The notes below the pieces were generated by a model that was given only the letters and a program-made list of their open reading frames with translations, was not told the DNA's origin and did not search any database. DNA of 64,000 bases from Linanthus parryae (lineage: Eukaryota > Streptophyta > Magnoliopsida > Ericales > Polemoniaceae). A program made the position numbers and the translations under genes. Positions within the stretch are counted from its first letter, which is position 1. Each line of letters opens with the position of its first letter. The DNA is taken from assembly GCA_023055425.1 (NCBI GenBank), contig JALGPY010000014.1, positions 14,902,501-14,966,500 on the forward strand, in the 5' to 3' direction. Shown one piece after another: positions 46,722 to 56,871 of the stretch.

Positions 46722-49700
46722 TCAGGGATAGTACTTCTTGATCCAGCGCATGTTGATTGAACTGGGAGTTGAGGTTGTACCGTGCAACCTTCGTATGCTG
46801 CAGTAGCCACTATCGAAGACTTCTGTGACTTCGAAGGGTCCTTCCCAATTAGCTGCGAACTTTGGGTGAGTTGCTTCTCGCATGCAGTGGTCAGATGCGC
46901 GCAAGACCAGGTCTCCGACTGCGAAATCCCTTCGCTGGACTGTCTTGTTGTATGCGCGAGCGATTCTTTCCTGGTACCGCTTGTTAGTCCTTTTGGCTTG
47001 TTCTCGCTTTTCTTCCAGCAAGATTAAGTCATGATCGCGTTGATTTTCATGGAGTGCATGGAAGGCCAGCCTTGCCGAGTTGACTCTAACCTTCGCAGGT
47101 ACCACAGCTTCGGCCCCGTAACACAGTAGAAATGGCGAGGCCCCTGTGGGTGTCCTTGGAGAAGTTCTGTAGGCCCACAGAGCTATGCTTAGAGAGTCGG
47201 CCCACTTTTTGTGGTCGTCTGCGACCATTTTGCTCAATATTCTCAACAGCGTCTTGTTAGTCGCTTCGGCTTGCCCGTTTCCCTTCGGGTAGTAAGGGGT
47301 AGAACATATCTGCCTGATATTGTACTCCGCTAATTTTGCAGCTACCTGGCGATTAACAAAAGGAGTACCATTATCTGAAAGAATGGTGTTAGGGATTCCG
47401 AACCTGCATACGATGCTTTCTTGGATAAAGTTGACCACAGCCAACGCATTTTCCGTCTTTAGTGGTATTGCTTCCACCCACTTGGTGAACAGCTCGGTTG
47501 CGGTAAGAATGAAATGATTCCCGTGCGACGTTGGTCGTATGGGACCGATGAAGTCCAGAGCCCATGTGTGAAATGGCCATGGCGTCCCTAGTGCATGTAG
47601 ATCCACAGCAGGAGCGTGCACTAGGTTCCCTTTGAATTGGCATTCCTGGCAGCGTCGCACTTTGGTACGGCAATCGACTTCCATCGTGGGCCAGAAATAT
47701 CCGATTGAGAGGAGCTGTCTGCATAATTTCGCACCTCCTTGATGCTCCACCTGATGAGAAAGGTCCATGACTTCTTGTGCTTCTCTGCCGTCTAGACATC
47801 GCAGCAAGTTGCCCTCGTGACCTCTTCGCCAAAGCAGGTTTTCCTGTACCATGTATCGAGACGCTTTCCTTTTCAACTTTTCAGCTTCTTTTCTCGATTC
47901 GGGTATGGTGCCCTGGGTGAGGAAATCAAACAGTGGCTTCCTCCAGTCCGTGTCGTCATCGGTTAGGGCGACGAGTAGAGAGTCTTTGATTAGCGCGCAA
48001 CTTTCGCACTTCCCTTGTATCAGGGCTGCAGCTGTTGACATGCCTGGCCAATGAATGCCATATCTCTGAGCCTTCCTGTAGATTGACACCTCGCTTTCTC
48101 CGCAAGCGTGTTGGTGAATCTTTTCTACTTGCTCGGAGACACACCTCATGAGTATTCCTCCAGGACCCTTGTAGTAAAGGGTGTTGTCGTGGATGCAGTA
48201 TCCTTTTGTGAGTGCCCAGCTTTCGCTGCTGGTGCCTTTTGCAATAGCTTGCAGGATTGCTTTCCGCCAGTCTGCGTCATCCATGTGTTCTTCGTCGCAC
48301 GCATCCTCTGTCAATGCCGACGATGTTCGCACCTCGATGGAAATCCTTGCGGGGCACTTGTCTATGCTGACCTTAGACCCCAGAGTTGCCAAGGCGTCTG
48401 CGTGCCTGTTGTCTGCTCGGGTCTTGTGCTCGTATTTCACATCGCATAATTGTTGCATCAGTTTCTGTACTAGGGTACGATAAGACAGGAGGTTGATCTC
48501 CTTCAAACCATATTCGCCCGAGGCTTGCTTAACAATCAGCTTGGAATCTCCCATGACTGTTAGGTTGCTCACTTCCAAGGCTTTCGCCGCACGGAGCCCC
48601 ACAATGAGAGCCTCGTATTCTGCTTCGTTGTTTGTGACAGCGAAGTTGAGCTTTGCGGACATCTGTATGACTTCCCCGTCTGGCTTCGTCAAGACTATCC
48701 CAATGCCTCCGCCTTTCCTGGTTGACGAACCGTCGAAGTGGAGGGTCCAATAGGGCACGTCGATTGCGTAGATTTCAGGGCCTTCGAGCTCTTCTTCAAT
48801 CACGGGTTCGTGGCTGTTGTCGGGAAACTGTGCCAACAGATCCGCTACTGCCTGCGACTTGATCGCTCTTGGTTTCACGCATGTGATATCGTATTGAGAG
48901 ATAGTCATGTACCATTTTGCCAATCTCCCGCCCCGAGTAGTGTGAGTTAACAAGTATCTTATGGGGTCGCTCTTGGTAACCACCACTACTTTGTGTGATG
49001 CAAAATAGTGTCTCAACTTCTCTATCACAAAGAATAAAGCAAGGCAATGACGTTCGATATCTGTGTACCTTGATTCAGCGGGCTGCACAATGCGAGAGAT
49101 ATAGTAGATGGGCCTCTCTTGGCCTTCATACTCCTGAGCCAAGAGTGCTCCTATAGATCTCCTTGTTGATGTAAGATATAGCAGAAGCGGTGATCCCAGC
49201 TGAGGTGCGATCATAATCTTTGAGGACGTGAGCAGCTCTTTCAGCTTTTCGAATGCGGCTTCATGGTCTGGAGCCCAGTTGTACGCGGCGTCCTTCTTGA
49301 GGAGAGTGCTAAAACAGCATGTGATTTCTGCAATCGCTGGGATGAATCTCCGCAGATATGACAGTTTTCCCAAGAATGTCTTCAAGGTACTTTGATTATG
49401 GGGAGGCGTCATGCTGGTGATGGCTGACACTTTCGCAGGGTCAGGCTCGATCCCCTGGCGATGGACTACACATCCCAAGAACTTCCCCGAGGTCACGCCG
49501 AACGCGCATTTCATGGGGTTCATTTTCAGTTGAAAGCTCCTGCATCTGTTAAACACCTTTCGCAGGTCTGCGAGGTGATCCGCTTCGTGCTTGGATTTAA
49601 CCACCAGGTCATCCACATAGAATTCCACCTCTTTGTGCATCATGTCGTGGAATAGGGCCATCATGGCCCGCTGATAGGTTGCGCCTGCATTCTTAAGACC

Positions 49701-50432
49701 GAACGGCATTACCGTGTAGTTGAATACCCCCACAGGAGTAATAAATGCAGTTTTCCGCGCATCATCGGGATCCATTTTGATTTGATTATATCCGCTGAAA
49801 CCGTCCATGAAACTGAACATGCGATGGCCTGCTGTTGAATCGATAAGCAAATCGATGTTGGGCAGTGGGAAATCGTCCTTAGGGCAGAAGCGATTGAGAT
49901 CTCGGAAGTCCACGCAGATGCGAAGCTGTCCGTTCTTCTTCACCACCGGCACGATGTTGGCCAGCCATGTGGGATGATGATTTGGCTCTATGAACTTGGC
50001 CTCTAGGAGTTTGACTATCTCCTGCTTGATCTTCACGTTAAGCTCTGGCCTAAAGCTTCTGGTGCTCTGCTTAACCGGTTTAGACCCTGGGATGATGTCC
50101 AAACGGTGCATGGTGATGCTTGTATCCAGACCTGGCATCTCATCATATTCCCATGCGAACACGTCCTTGTACTCAGTTAGGAGCTGCAGCAGTCCTTGTT
50201 CCTCTTCGCTTGTGAGATCCGCACTCAGGAAGACTGGCCTTTTCTTTTCCTCGTTCGGGCTGAGGAACACTTCTTTTAGTTCTTGCTTTTGTGGTCTTGG
50301 CCTGTCTTCCATGCATTCAGGCGCTTCTTTGAGTTTCTCGTCTGGAGTGCCTTGTGTTGGCTCTTCCGTCAGCGCAACTCGCTTGATTTGATTGATTTGC
50401 TCAGGGACATCCCCATGCCCGTGTGAGGACAT
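46722..50432 (-). CDS. Tat pol: RT, RNase H, archaeal-type RNase H, integrase
   Basis: 1236 residues in one open frame. RT about 140-320 with FSFMDGFSGYNQI and the catalytic YVDD at 272-275. First RNase H about 405-535; the usual first acidic residue is replaced (LLLYLTSTRR), so it may be weakened. Second, archaeal-type RNase H about 560-690 (LHFDGSS, NNEAEYEAL, MGDSKL, NRHADALA) keeps its acidic set and marks the Tat lineage. The zinc-binding HHCC region lies near residue 905-945, and the integrase core has WALDFIG, SDNG and GQAEATN. It copies the element's RNA and inserts the DNA. Upstream it is separated from protease by one UGA (50445-50447) in the same frame. The ATG at 50432 is only the first Met after that stop. 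The frame is open, but the element is interrupted by Athila. Confidence 0.9.
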   Translation of the reverse strand: MSSHGHGDVPEQINQIKRVALTEEPTQGTPDEKLKEAPECMEDRPRPQKQELKEVFLSPNEEKKRPVFLSADLTSEEEQGLLQLLTEYKDVFAWEYDEMPGLDTSITMHRLDIIPGSKPVKQSTRSFRPELNVKIKQEIVKLLEAKFIEPNHHPTWLANIVPVVKKNGQLRICVDFRDLNRFCPKDDFPLPNIDLLIDSTAGHRMFSFMDGFSGYNQIKMDPDDARKTAFITPVGVFNYTVMPFGLKNAGATYQRAMMALFHDMMHKEVEFYVDDLVVKSKHEADHLADLRKVFNRCRSFQLKMNPMKCAFGVTSGKFLGCVVHRQGIEPDPAKVSAITSMTPPHNQSTLKTFLGKLSYLRRFIPAIAEITCCFSTLLKKDAAYNWAPDHEAAFEKLKELLTSSKIMIAPQLGSPLLLYLTSTRRSIGALLAQEYEGQERPIYYISRIVQPAESRYTDIERHCLALFFVIEKLRHYFASHKVVVVTKSDPIRYLLTHTTRGGRLAKWYMTISQYDITCVKPRAIKSQAVADLLAQFPDNSHEPVIEEELEGPEIYAIDVPYWTLHFDGSSTRKGGGIGIVLTKPDGEVIQMSAKLNFAVTNNEAEYEALIVGLRAAKALEVSNLTVMGDSKLIVKQASGEYGLKEINLLSYRTLVQKLMQQLCDVKYEHKTRADNRHADALATLGSKVSIDKCPARISIEVRTSSALTEDACDEEHMDDADWRKAILQAIAKGTSSESWALTKGYCIHDNTLYYKGPGGILMRCVSEQVEKIHQHACGESEVSIYRKAQRYGIHWPGMSTAAALIQGKCESCALIKDSLLVALTDDDTDWRKPLFDFLTQGTIPESRKEAEKLKRKASRYMVQENLLWRRGHEGNLLRCLDGREAQEVMDLSHQVEHQGGAKLCRQLLSIGYFWPTMEVDCRTKVRRCQECQFKGNLVHAPAVDLHALGTPWPFHTWALDFIGPIRPTSHGNHFILTATELFTKWVEAIPLKTENALAVVNFIQESIVCRFGIPNTILSDNGTPFVNRQVAAKLAEYNIRQICSTPYYPKGNGQAEATNKTLLRILSKMVADDHKKWADSLSIALWAYRTSPRTPTGASPFLLCYGAEAVVPAKVRVNSARLAFHALHENQRDHDLILLEEKREQAKRTNKRYQERIARAYNKTVQRRDFAVGDLVLRASDHCMREATHPKFAANWEGPFEVTEVFDSGYCSIRRLHGTTSTPSSINMRWIKKYYP

Positions 50433-50444
50433 CCCCGCGCACCT

Positions 50445-51702
50445 TCATATGCGATAGCATTTCTTCCCATTGGCGTAGAAGCTCTCTATCTCCTTGCCTT
50501 CGGGGTCATGCTTTGCGATCCTCTTCAAAGTGTACACATTCTTTCGATGATATGCGATACGTGGCGCCTCTTCGCGTGTGGGCGGCTTTTCCTTGGCATC
50601 TTCCCTTGTCACCATCACGCCCGCAGGTGACTGATCCTTGATGTCCTCCCAGAGAGGCAAAGGAGTAGGGTTGAAAGGCCCGGGTGTTTGCTCGTCCGCC
50701 ATCTCAGTGAACCACACCGCCTCGCTGAGATGTGCTTCGTCCAAGTTGAACGGGTTAGTCGAGGCCGGTATCTCAACTATTCTGTCGTTCCATATAGCTC
50801 TCATAACCTGGTGAGCCGTCGAAGGGACTGCGTCGAAGCGATGAATCCAGGCTCGACCTATAATCATGTGGTATGTGGTGTTCGCATCTATGACATAGAA
50901 CTTCGCCGAGCACTTGATCTTGCCAATCTGGACGCCCAGGCGGATCCACCCGATCGTCATTCTAGAGTCGCTTCCGAATCCCACCAGTGGAGATGGACGT
51001 TGGACTACCTTGTGCTCGGGGATCCCTGCTAGCTTCAGTGTGTGGAGTGGAACAACGTTGACCGCTGCTCCTCCATCGACAAATGCTCGCTTGAATTCGA
51101 CGCCATTGATGATGGCGGTCACGTACAGAGGCCTCTGGTGACTCGCATCCGTCTTCTTGTCGCTGGCAGAAAAGGTCATGATCTTTTCTGTGGAACGAGA
51201 CGCCCTGATGACTTTCCCGTTGGAGACCACGAGGTCCTCCTCGTAGTCCTCCGCTATCCTTAAGATTGCTTTTGTCATATCAGTCCGGCACCTCTTGGAG
51301 AAATTCATCTCGTCGAAGAATTTGTTGAAGCCGTGCGACCCTTTCATGCGGTCGGCACGCTCATCCTCCGTGTCCATGCTATAATCTTCGTCTTGATGGA
51401 CCTCAGCAATGACGGGTAGACCATCCTCTGCGACTTCCTCCAAGTCTACGATCGAGATCATAGCAACCTCTTTGCCTTTCGAGCCTGACTCTGTATGGGC
51501 AGGAAGTGGGTTGTTGCGCACGTCCTTCCTGTTGTCGCTGACGATTAGCTCGCCGTTCTTCATCTTCTGATCGAACGCGAACCTGAGTTTCTTGCACTCG
51601 GCGGTGGGGTGCATGATCTTGCCGTGGTACTCGCACCACTTAGGGTCCCTCACCATCTCCTTGGAGGGTGTTTTCTCGAGCGGTGGCAGGACGCCGTCCT
51701 TG
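50445..51702 (-). pseudogene. Tat gag-protease, cut by the Athila insertion
   Basis: The frame is open leftwards from 51702 (DGVLPPLEKTPSKEMVRDP..) to the UGA at 50445. CEYHGKIMHPTAEC near the start is a zinc-knuckle-like motif. The protease has FVDGGAAVNVVPL (Tat-type DGG in place of DTG/DSG) and IIGRAWIH. The N-terminal Gag half lies right of the Athila element and outside the window. The nested insertion separates it from its own start, so it cannot be made whole. Confidence 0.82.
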
Positions 51703-53442
51703 TGACAGCGTAAACTATCTGCTTTTTCGCAAGTGTACGATCAAGTAGTATAGAGTATGTAATTGTAACTCTGGTTGTCGAACCCACGAGAACAGTTTAA
51801 GTTTTTGCTAATCAGAATTAGAATAAGACACGAAGTTTGTAAAAAGGAGGAAGGTTTGGGATTTGATTCTACTAAATTAAAATAAATAAAAACAGTAACA
51901 GGCTTATTTTATTTTTCTGCTGAATATTTTGCCGAAATTGTTGTAGTTGTAAAAGTCGATAATTCTAAAAATCTAGATTCCAGGATCCCCTAGGGTTACT
52001 CTCCAGCTTCCATGGTATATTTGATTTCAGAAACACACAGTGGTTTTGTTTATGCCAGCATACCAATAGTACACTCTCCTCTCGGTCTCATGCACTTATC
52101 ACTCGACTGCAGATTTTCGGGTCCTCTCGGTCCACCTAAATCTGCAGGTTCGTTCTAAGTCTGCTAGGGTTACAGGTTCTCCTCTCGGTCTCCCCCTAAA
52201 CGTCTAACAGTTGGTCTAATGCTTCTGGGCTAGTCCCCTGATTCTCTTCACCTCTCGGTCCATCAAGGCAGAGTACTAAATCCTGTCTTTTCTTCCTAAC
52301 GTTCACTGGTCACTCTCGCACACCAGATCCTGTCTGTAACACTCCTGGGTGATCAGGCCATTCATGTATGTAAATAAAATCAAAGACAGAATAATAAACA
52401 AACCATCCTGTATTAAGACTTAGCTAGCCATGCATCTGAAAATCAAAACATCCAAGTCTGCTAAATTCATAAACCCCAGGTTCACCGAGAACCTAGGCAA
52501 AAGGTCTAGCTAGCTTGCATTATTTAAAGACAATGTTTCATAAAAAGAGAAAAGATCAAACTAGTTATGTCTGAAGATACTGGAAAACTGCTCCAAACTT
52601 GCTCTGCTCCAACTCCTGGCTGCTGTGAAAACTGGCTGCTGATGATGATGATAGTTGTGGTATGCCTTCGTAACCCTAAAACAGTGCTGGGACACCTCCT
52701 TTTATATTGCCACAGTCTCCAAAACTGATGCACGAAATACCTGTTTTACCCTCGAAAAGATCCGTCCTGGAAAATTCTGGAACACGTCCGTGCGTTTAAA
52801 CGCACACTTCCTGCGTTCAAACGCAGTGCGTATGAACGCACACCCTCTGCGTTTGAACGCAAGACTTAGTCGTTTTCCTCTTCTGGCTCCTGAACCCATG
52901 CGTTTGAACGCAGCTTGCCTGCGTTTGAACGCACCCCTTGGCCGTTTCTTCTCTTGAGTGTTGAACCCTGCGTATGAACGCACAATGACTGCGTTTAAAC
53001 GCAGGACTTAGCTTTTCTGCACCTGGTCTCTGACTCCTGCGTATGAACGCAGCCTGCCTCTGCGTTTGAACGCAGGACTTAGCCAAATTCTGCCATTTTT
53101 CCTGCTGCTCCTGTCTTGTGCGTTTGAACGCAGCTCCTGCGTTTGAACGCACAACTTAGCATTTTTCCTCTTTTTTTCTGCTCAGCTTTCCTGACACGCT
53201 GCCTCCTATCCAAGTCAATCTCATGCATTTTTCGGCACCTGTTACCTGCACATAACACGCACCCGCGATCATATCCAACAAACAAAAGTATGCATAAAAT
53301 TACTCAAATTTTGCAATCATGATCTAAAAATCTCTGTCTCGTATCAGGTGAAAAATAAGCTGAAAATGGCCAAACTCAACTCTCACAGGGCTAAAACCAA
53401 TGGTAAAAAGATGTCCCAGACTAATACATTTTCAAGCTGTCA
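51703..53442 (-). repeat. 3' LTR of Athila-like element, 1740 bp
   Basis: On the minus strand it starts TGACAGCTTGAAAATG directly after a polypurine tract and ends ..GTTTACGCTGTCA. It contains a 12-copy palindrome array (52791-53151). TCTCGGTCNNNC words recur near 52080-52260, a second minor repeat (CTCTCGGTC five to six times). Confidence 0.9.
52791..53151. repeat. Palindrome array TGCGTTTGAACGCA in the Athila LTR
   Basis: Twelve copies of TGCGTWNRAACGCA (mostly TGCGTTTGAACGCA; also TGCGTTTAAACGCA, which is a perfect palindrome, and TGCGTATGAACGCA). Most occur as close pairs 4-9 bases apart, followed by a related (G/A)ACTTAG(C) spacer; pairs recur about every 70-80 bp. The pattern looks deliberate: variants change the centre but keep the complementary arms. 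Confidence 0.93.
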
Positions 53443-53446
53443 AAAT

Positions 53447-53457
53447 ACCCCCACACT
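53447..53457 (-). promoter_or_regulatory. Polypurine tract at 3' LTR
   Basis: AGTGTGGGGGT on the minus strand, four bases of ATTT before the LTR start. The hairpin TCTGCTCG..CGAGCAGA follows within 15 bases. It is the expected plus-strand primer. Identical 11-mers occur at 54765 and 56621. Confidence 0.85.
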
Positions 53458-53634
53458 TATCTCTGCTCGTCCCGAGCAGACCCTTGCATACTGCCCTGCA
53501 GACCCATTTTTGCATACTTCAATTTGCATACTTCCCCTCTTTCACAGATTCAAGACACAGACCAAAACACTCGATAGACGACTGACTCAGATACAGAATA
53601 TACACAAACTGACTCAAGACACAGCTAACTTTTT

Positions 53635-53670
<36 letters not shown>

Positions 53671-54798
53671 TCTGAAATTGGGCAACCTCTCTATCATAAA
53701 CTGAAATCATCAAATCCTCACAAGCTTATTTCGAAATTTCACACACGCAGCAGGAAATGATATAAACTGATCCTATGCACAAATTCACTAAGGTATCCCC
53801 AAACATCCACCAAACCAACCAAGATAAGGCACGTATTTTGACTCAGAGGGTCCAGGCATCTTATAGTCAATAGATAATTTTTCTTCGCCAAGTCATTTGA
53901 GGTTTTCAGACCCTCTTAGCCGTTATTGCGTTTGATTTGCAAATTGTCCCATTGCTGGGAGACACAACTCCTGTGTAATACGGCTTGACTTTAATTTCCC
54001 TCCTAAGCTCTAAATTGGATTGAATCCAAATTTTCCATGTGAATGGAAGCACATTATGTTGTTTCTCCTTAAGCACAAAATATTATTATTATTTTTTTTA
54101 TTTTTTATTCTCTTTTTTTTTTTTTATATATATATATATTCCCCTCTGTTTTTTTACAACTGTGCAGTAGAGCGATAAAAGTGTGGGCTTTTTAGGATTT
54201 TCTCTTGGAACCACCTTAAGGGATGGTGGTGTACATTCTACACTTCGCTTAGGCTACAGATTTGTACCACATAAAACCGACTCTACACGAAGGTCCACCC
54301 CAGATTCCAAGAGTCCACCAGTTTCCACGGGAAACAGAATATTCAATTATCTAAAGACCACGTCTGCCTAGCACACTAGAGAAGTCAAAAGTATGCCTGT
54401 ATCTACTTTCCACATTCCTGAATACCCGGGATAGCCTGTCGTGAAAATTGTGCACAAAATACTAAGATTTGAGGTATCCCTGCTACGGTGCTTCCTACTC
54501 TAATAAGCTCTTTCATTGGATTCTCTTCAGTTTCTAGGTCCTAAGTTGCCCTTTCTCAAAAATTTATTTATTATTATTTTCATTTTATTATTTATTTTAT
54601 TTTATTTTTTTTATATTATATTTTTTTTTTATATGCAAGGTCAGAAAGTTTGGTGGGCAGACTCAAAATAAAAAAAACGTGCTGACTCAAAAAATGAAAA
54701 TAAAATGAAAAATAAAATTGACAAAAATATGCTGACATGGCTATGCAGGAGGACACGATTCCCCACCCCCACACTAGAGGTGGCGCGTCCTCGCGACT
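53458..54798. other. Athila 3' untranslated region
   Basis: Non-coding. Contains the hairpin near 53463-53482, AT repeats (53640-53668, 54075-54140, 54560-54635) and ends at a second polypurine-like 11-mer right after the ORF3 stop. A GC-rich block at 54180-54320 has no supported frame. Confidence 0.6.
54765..54775 (-). promoter_or_regulatory. Second polypurine-like motif, after ORF3
   Basis: AGTGTGGGGGT, identical to the 3' LTR tract, 24-34 bases downstream of the ORF3 stop and followed by more purines (GGGGAAT). It could act as an extra plus-strand primer. Confidence 0.55.
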
Positions 54799-56475
54799 CT
54801 ACTGATCTGGTCGGTAACTCGAATCTGTGTTCTCCGGAGTAGACTGGTCAGTCGGCTCGGGAGATGGTGAAGGGGTTCGCCCTCTGGCGCGTTTCCTCGC
54901 AGCATGGCGTGCTGCGGCAGCGGTACCAGCGTGGCTGGCACCGGGATGGGCACTGCTGGCCCCTGGGTCTGCATGATCTCTCCTAGGTGGGTACTGTGTA
55001 CCGGGTCTGCCGGGGTCACCTACACTGTCTGCATGTTCCGGGCTCGGTGTGGGGTCATGGCCAGAGAAGCTATCATAACGCCGGCTATCCTCCATTGTCC
55101 AGCTTGGACAATTATCACTAGAATAGCGGTCTGGAAAATTAAACTGCTTACCACGCATGTTACTCTGAATTTCAGCAAGTGCCGACTCATGAGCTCTCAT
55201 GGCGGCTGTGTGAGCGTGGTAGATATGCTTCTGGGTCTTGAACAATTTGCCAAGACCCCTGGCCATTTTCTTGACAGTCCTTACCAGGTAATTCTGTACT
55301 TTTTCTTGGGCCTTAATTTTCTTTCTGACCCACTCCTCATGCTCAGTCCTCTCCAGGCGCCCAAAAGAGCTGCGCCTGGCCCCTCTGCTAGACTGCCCCA
55401 AGTCAGGGTCGGCCTGCCTGTGTTCGCCGGAACTGGCAGAACGGGGCAGTGGGAAGGGTCCTGGTAAGGCTGGTAAACCCCCATCACCGGGAGGAGGCGG
55501 TGGTGGCATGCCACCACCCCCACCCTGAGGTGGAACAACATCATCATCATCGTCCACTTGGACATATTCAGGAGGGCCGTGAATGGCCTCCTCCAGCGCA
55601 CATCTCATGTTCTTGTACTTGCGTACTTGAACAGGGCGAATGTCTCTCAGCTCGCCAGGAATGACCACAAGATAATCCTGCGCCATTTTGGTCAACATCC
55701 CCAGAAGACCCAAACCCTTCTTGCTATGGGTCTCCCTCCGTTCCCGGAAAAACTCACATATAATCTCCGGGAGGCTCACAGGCTCACGGGCCATCAAACA
55801 GTACACAAGCAGGGCAATATTATAATCAATGTGGGTAAAGTGTTTTATACCCACAACTCTGTTGTTCACCCACTCTGTCCACCATTTCGCCTCTCGAATC
55901 AGGTAGGTCGATGGCAGTTTCCGGTAGGAAGGACTCCTCTCAGGGTGGTACCAGACAGCGCCGGGTACACCAGCACACAGGGTGGTCAGGATCTGCTCAC
56001 TCAACTGCTCTGATGGATGACGTCTCAGTTCCTGGAACTGACAGTCATCCAACACCAACTCTAGACCCAGACTCTCTCGGATACTCTCTGGGGTGATTCG
56101 AATCCATCTCTTTCTGCAGTAAATCCAGTCAATTGACTGGACTTCACTGTTCATGCACTGCTGGAGATTGCTGTAAATCTCCTTAGCCAGCACAGAACTG
56201 ACCCGCAGATTGGGAAACCCAGTAAACAAATCCCCAAACTGATCCTGCCCAGTAAATTCAAACAGTTCATCCCCCATGGCTACCCTATCACGTGGGAAGG
56301 TCCTCTCAGCGGGTATGTCATACCGAATCTTTTTGTCTTGCAAAAAGAAACGGTGAGCCTCCATGTTAACAAACCTATGGTCGCAGAAATAGTTAGGCCT
56401 AAGCAGACGGCAGTCTATGATGTTCAATGGTGCAATAGCCCTATCCGGCCTCATGAAAGGTTGATCCACCTCCAT
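54799..56475 (-). CDS. Athila ORF3 (extra protein after pol)
   Basis: 558 residues, same strand as pol and about 1.1 kb downstream. Residues 1-300 are globular, with RLLRPNYFCDHRFV, YCRKRWIRITPESIRESLGLEL and HIDYNIALLVYCLMAREPVSLPEI; this resembles the Athila ORF and 'putative plant transposon protein' groups. Residues about 305-345 are acidic, then Gly/Pro-rich. Residues about 370-440 are basic and helical (RKKIKAQEKVQNYLVRTVKKM). The C-terminus is low-complexity. I see no signal peptide or clear membrane segment, so calling it an envelope is not supported here. Function unknown. The ATG is the first in frame after the pol-ORF3 gap; a spliced mRNA would be needed for its expression in the usual view. 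Confidence 0.8.
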   Translation of the reverse strand: MEVDQPFMRPDRAIAPLNIIDCRLLRPNYFCDHRFVNMEAHRFFLQDKKIRYDIPAERTFPRDRVAMGDELFEFTGQDQFGDLFTGFPNLRVSSVLAKEIYSNLQQCMNSEVQSIDWIYCRKRWIRITPESIRESLGLELVLDDCQFQELRRHPSEQLSEQILTTLCAGVPGAVWYHPERSPSYRKLPSTYLIREAKWWTEWVNNRVVGIKHFTHIDYNIALLVYCLMAREPVSLPEIICEFFRERRETHSKKGLGLLGMLTKMAQDYLVVIPGELRDIRPVQVRKYKNMRCALEEAIHGPPEYVQVDDDDDVVPPQGGGGGMPPPPPPGDGGLPALPGPFPLPRSASSGEHRQADPDLGQSSRGARRSSFGRLERTEHEEWVRKKIKAQEKVQNYLVRTVKKMARGLGKLFKTQKHIYHAHTAAMRAHESALAEIQSNMRGKQFNFPDRYSSDNCPSWTMEDSRRYDSFSGHDPTPSPEHADSVGDPGRPGTQYPPRRDHADPGASSAHPGASHAGTAAAARHAARKRARGRTPSPSPEPTDQSTPENTDSSYRPDQ

Positions 56476-56620
56476 TTCAGATTCAAACAGTAAAAATTGA
56501 AAATATTCAAAGAGAATGAAAAGATAGAACCTGGGTACCCGGAGTGAATCTTACAGGTACAGATCTGGAAATATCTCTCTGAGATGAATCTGTTGGTGTT
56601 TGGATCGGCGGAGTTGGATC

Positions 56621-56631
56621 ACCCCCACACT
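56621..56631 (-). promoter_or_regulatory. Third polypurine-like motif, before ORF3
   Basis: AGTGTGGGGGT, identical to the tract at the 3' LTR, about 145 bases upstream of the ORF3 start. Together with 54765-54775 it brackets ORF3. Confidence 0.55.
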
Positions 56632-56871
56632 GTTCCTGACCTTCTGGTGGTCCTGCGGTGGTCGTCGGAGTCTGCTGGCGGCAGACTGCTCTGGCGGCTG
56701 CTAGGGCAGAGAGAATTTTCTAGAGAGAGAGTTGAAAACTGGAAGAATTGTGTGAAAATGAGTCACTGTCATCCGTACAGTATATATAGGCGAACTTTCA
56801 GAAATTGCAGAATGGCCCCAACATTTCAAAATTTTTCAAAATTTTCCGAAGTTTTTTATCCCGCTCAAATG

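Larger units (their letters stand above)
38554..51702 (-). mobile_element. Tat-lineage Ty3/gypsy retrotransposon, copy B (interrupted)
   Basis: In sense order (right to left): part of gag with zinc-knuckle region and protease, pol with two RNase H domains, short spacer, tandem array, spacer, antisense PMD gene, polypurine tract, 3' LTR. A second (archaeal-type) RNase H between RT/RH and integrase marks the Tat lineage; an antisense extra gene downstream of pol suggests the Retand-like branch. An Athila element inserted in gag at 51702/51703; the 5' LTR and the rest of gag lie beyond the window. The base group left of the 3' LTR is ATAGG. Confidence 0.92.

Noticed and set aside
47389..47832. 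147-codon minus-strand ORF and many plus-strand ORFs over Tat pol
   Set aside because: Out-of-frame shadows of the pol gene.
52655..53285. ORFs on both strands rich in 'AFERR/CVQTQ' or 'RLNA' repeats
   Set aside because: They are translations of the palindrome array (TGCGTTTGAACGCA), with different peptides in each frame and no other support.
54799..56475. True retroviral envelope protein
   Set aside because: No signal peptide, membrane span or cleavage motif is visible; it fits the Athila/plant transposon protein group better.
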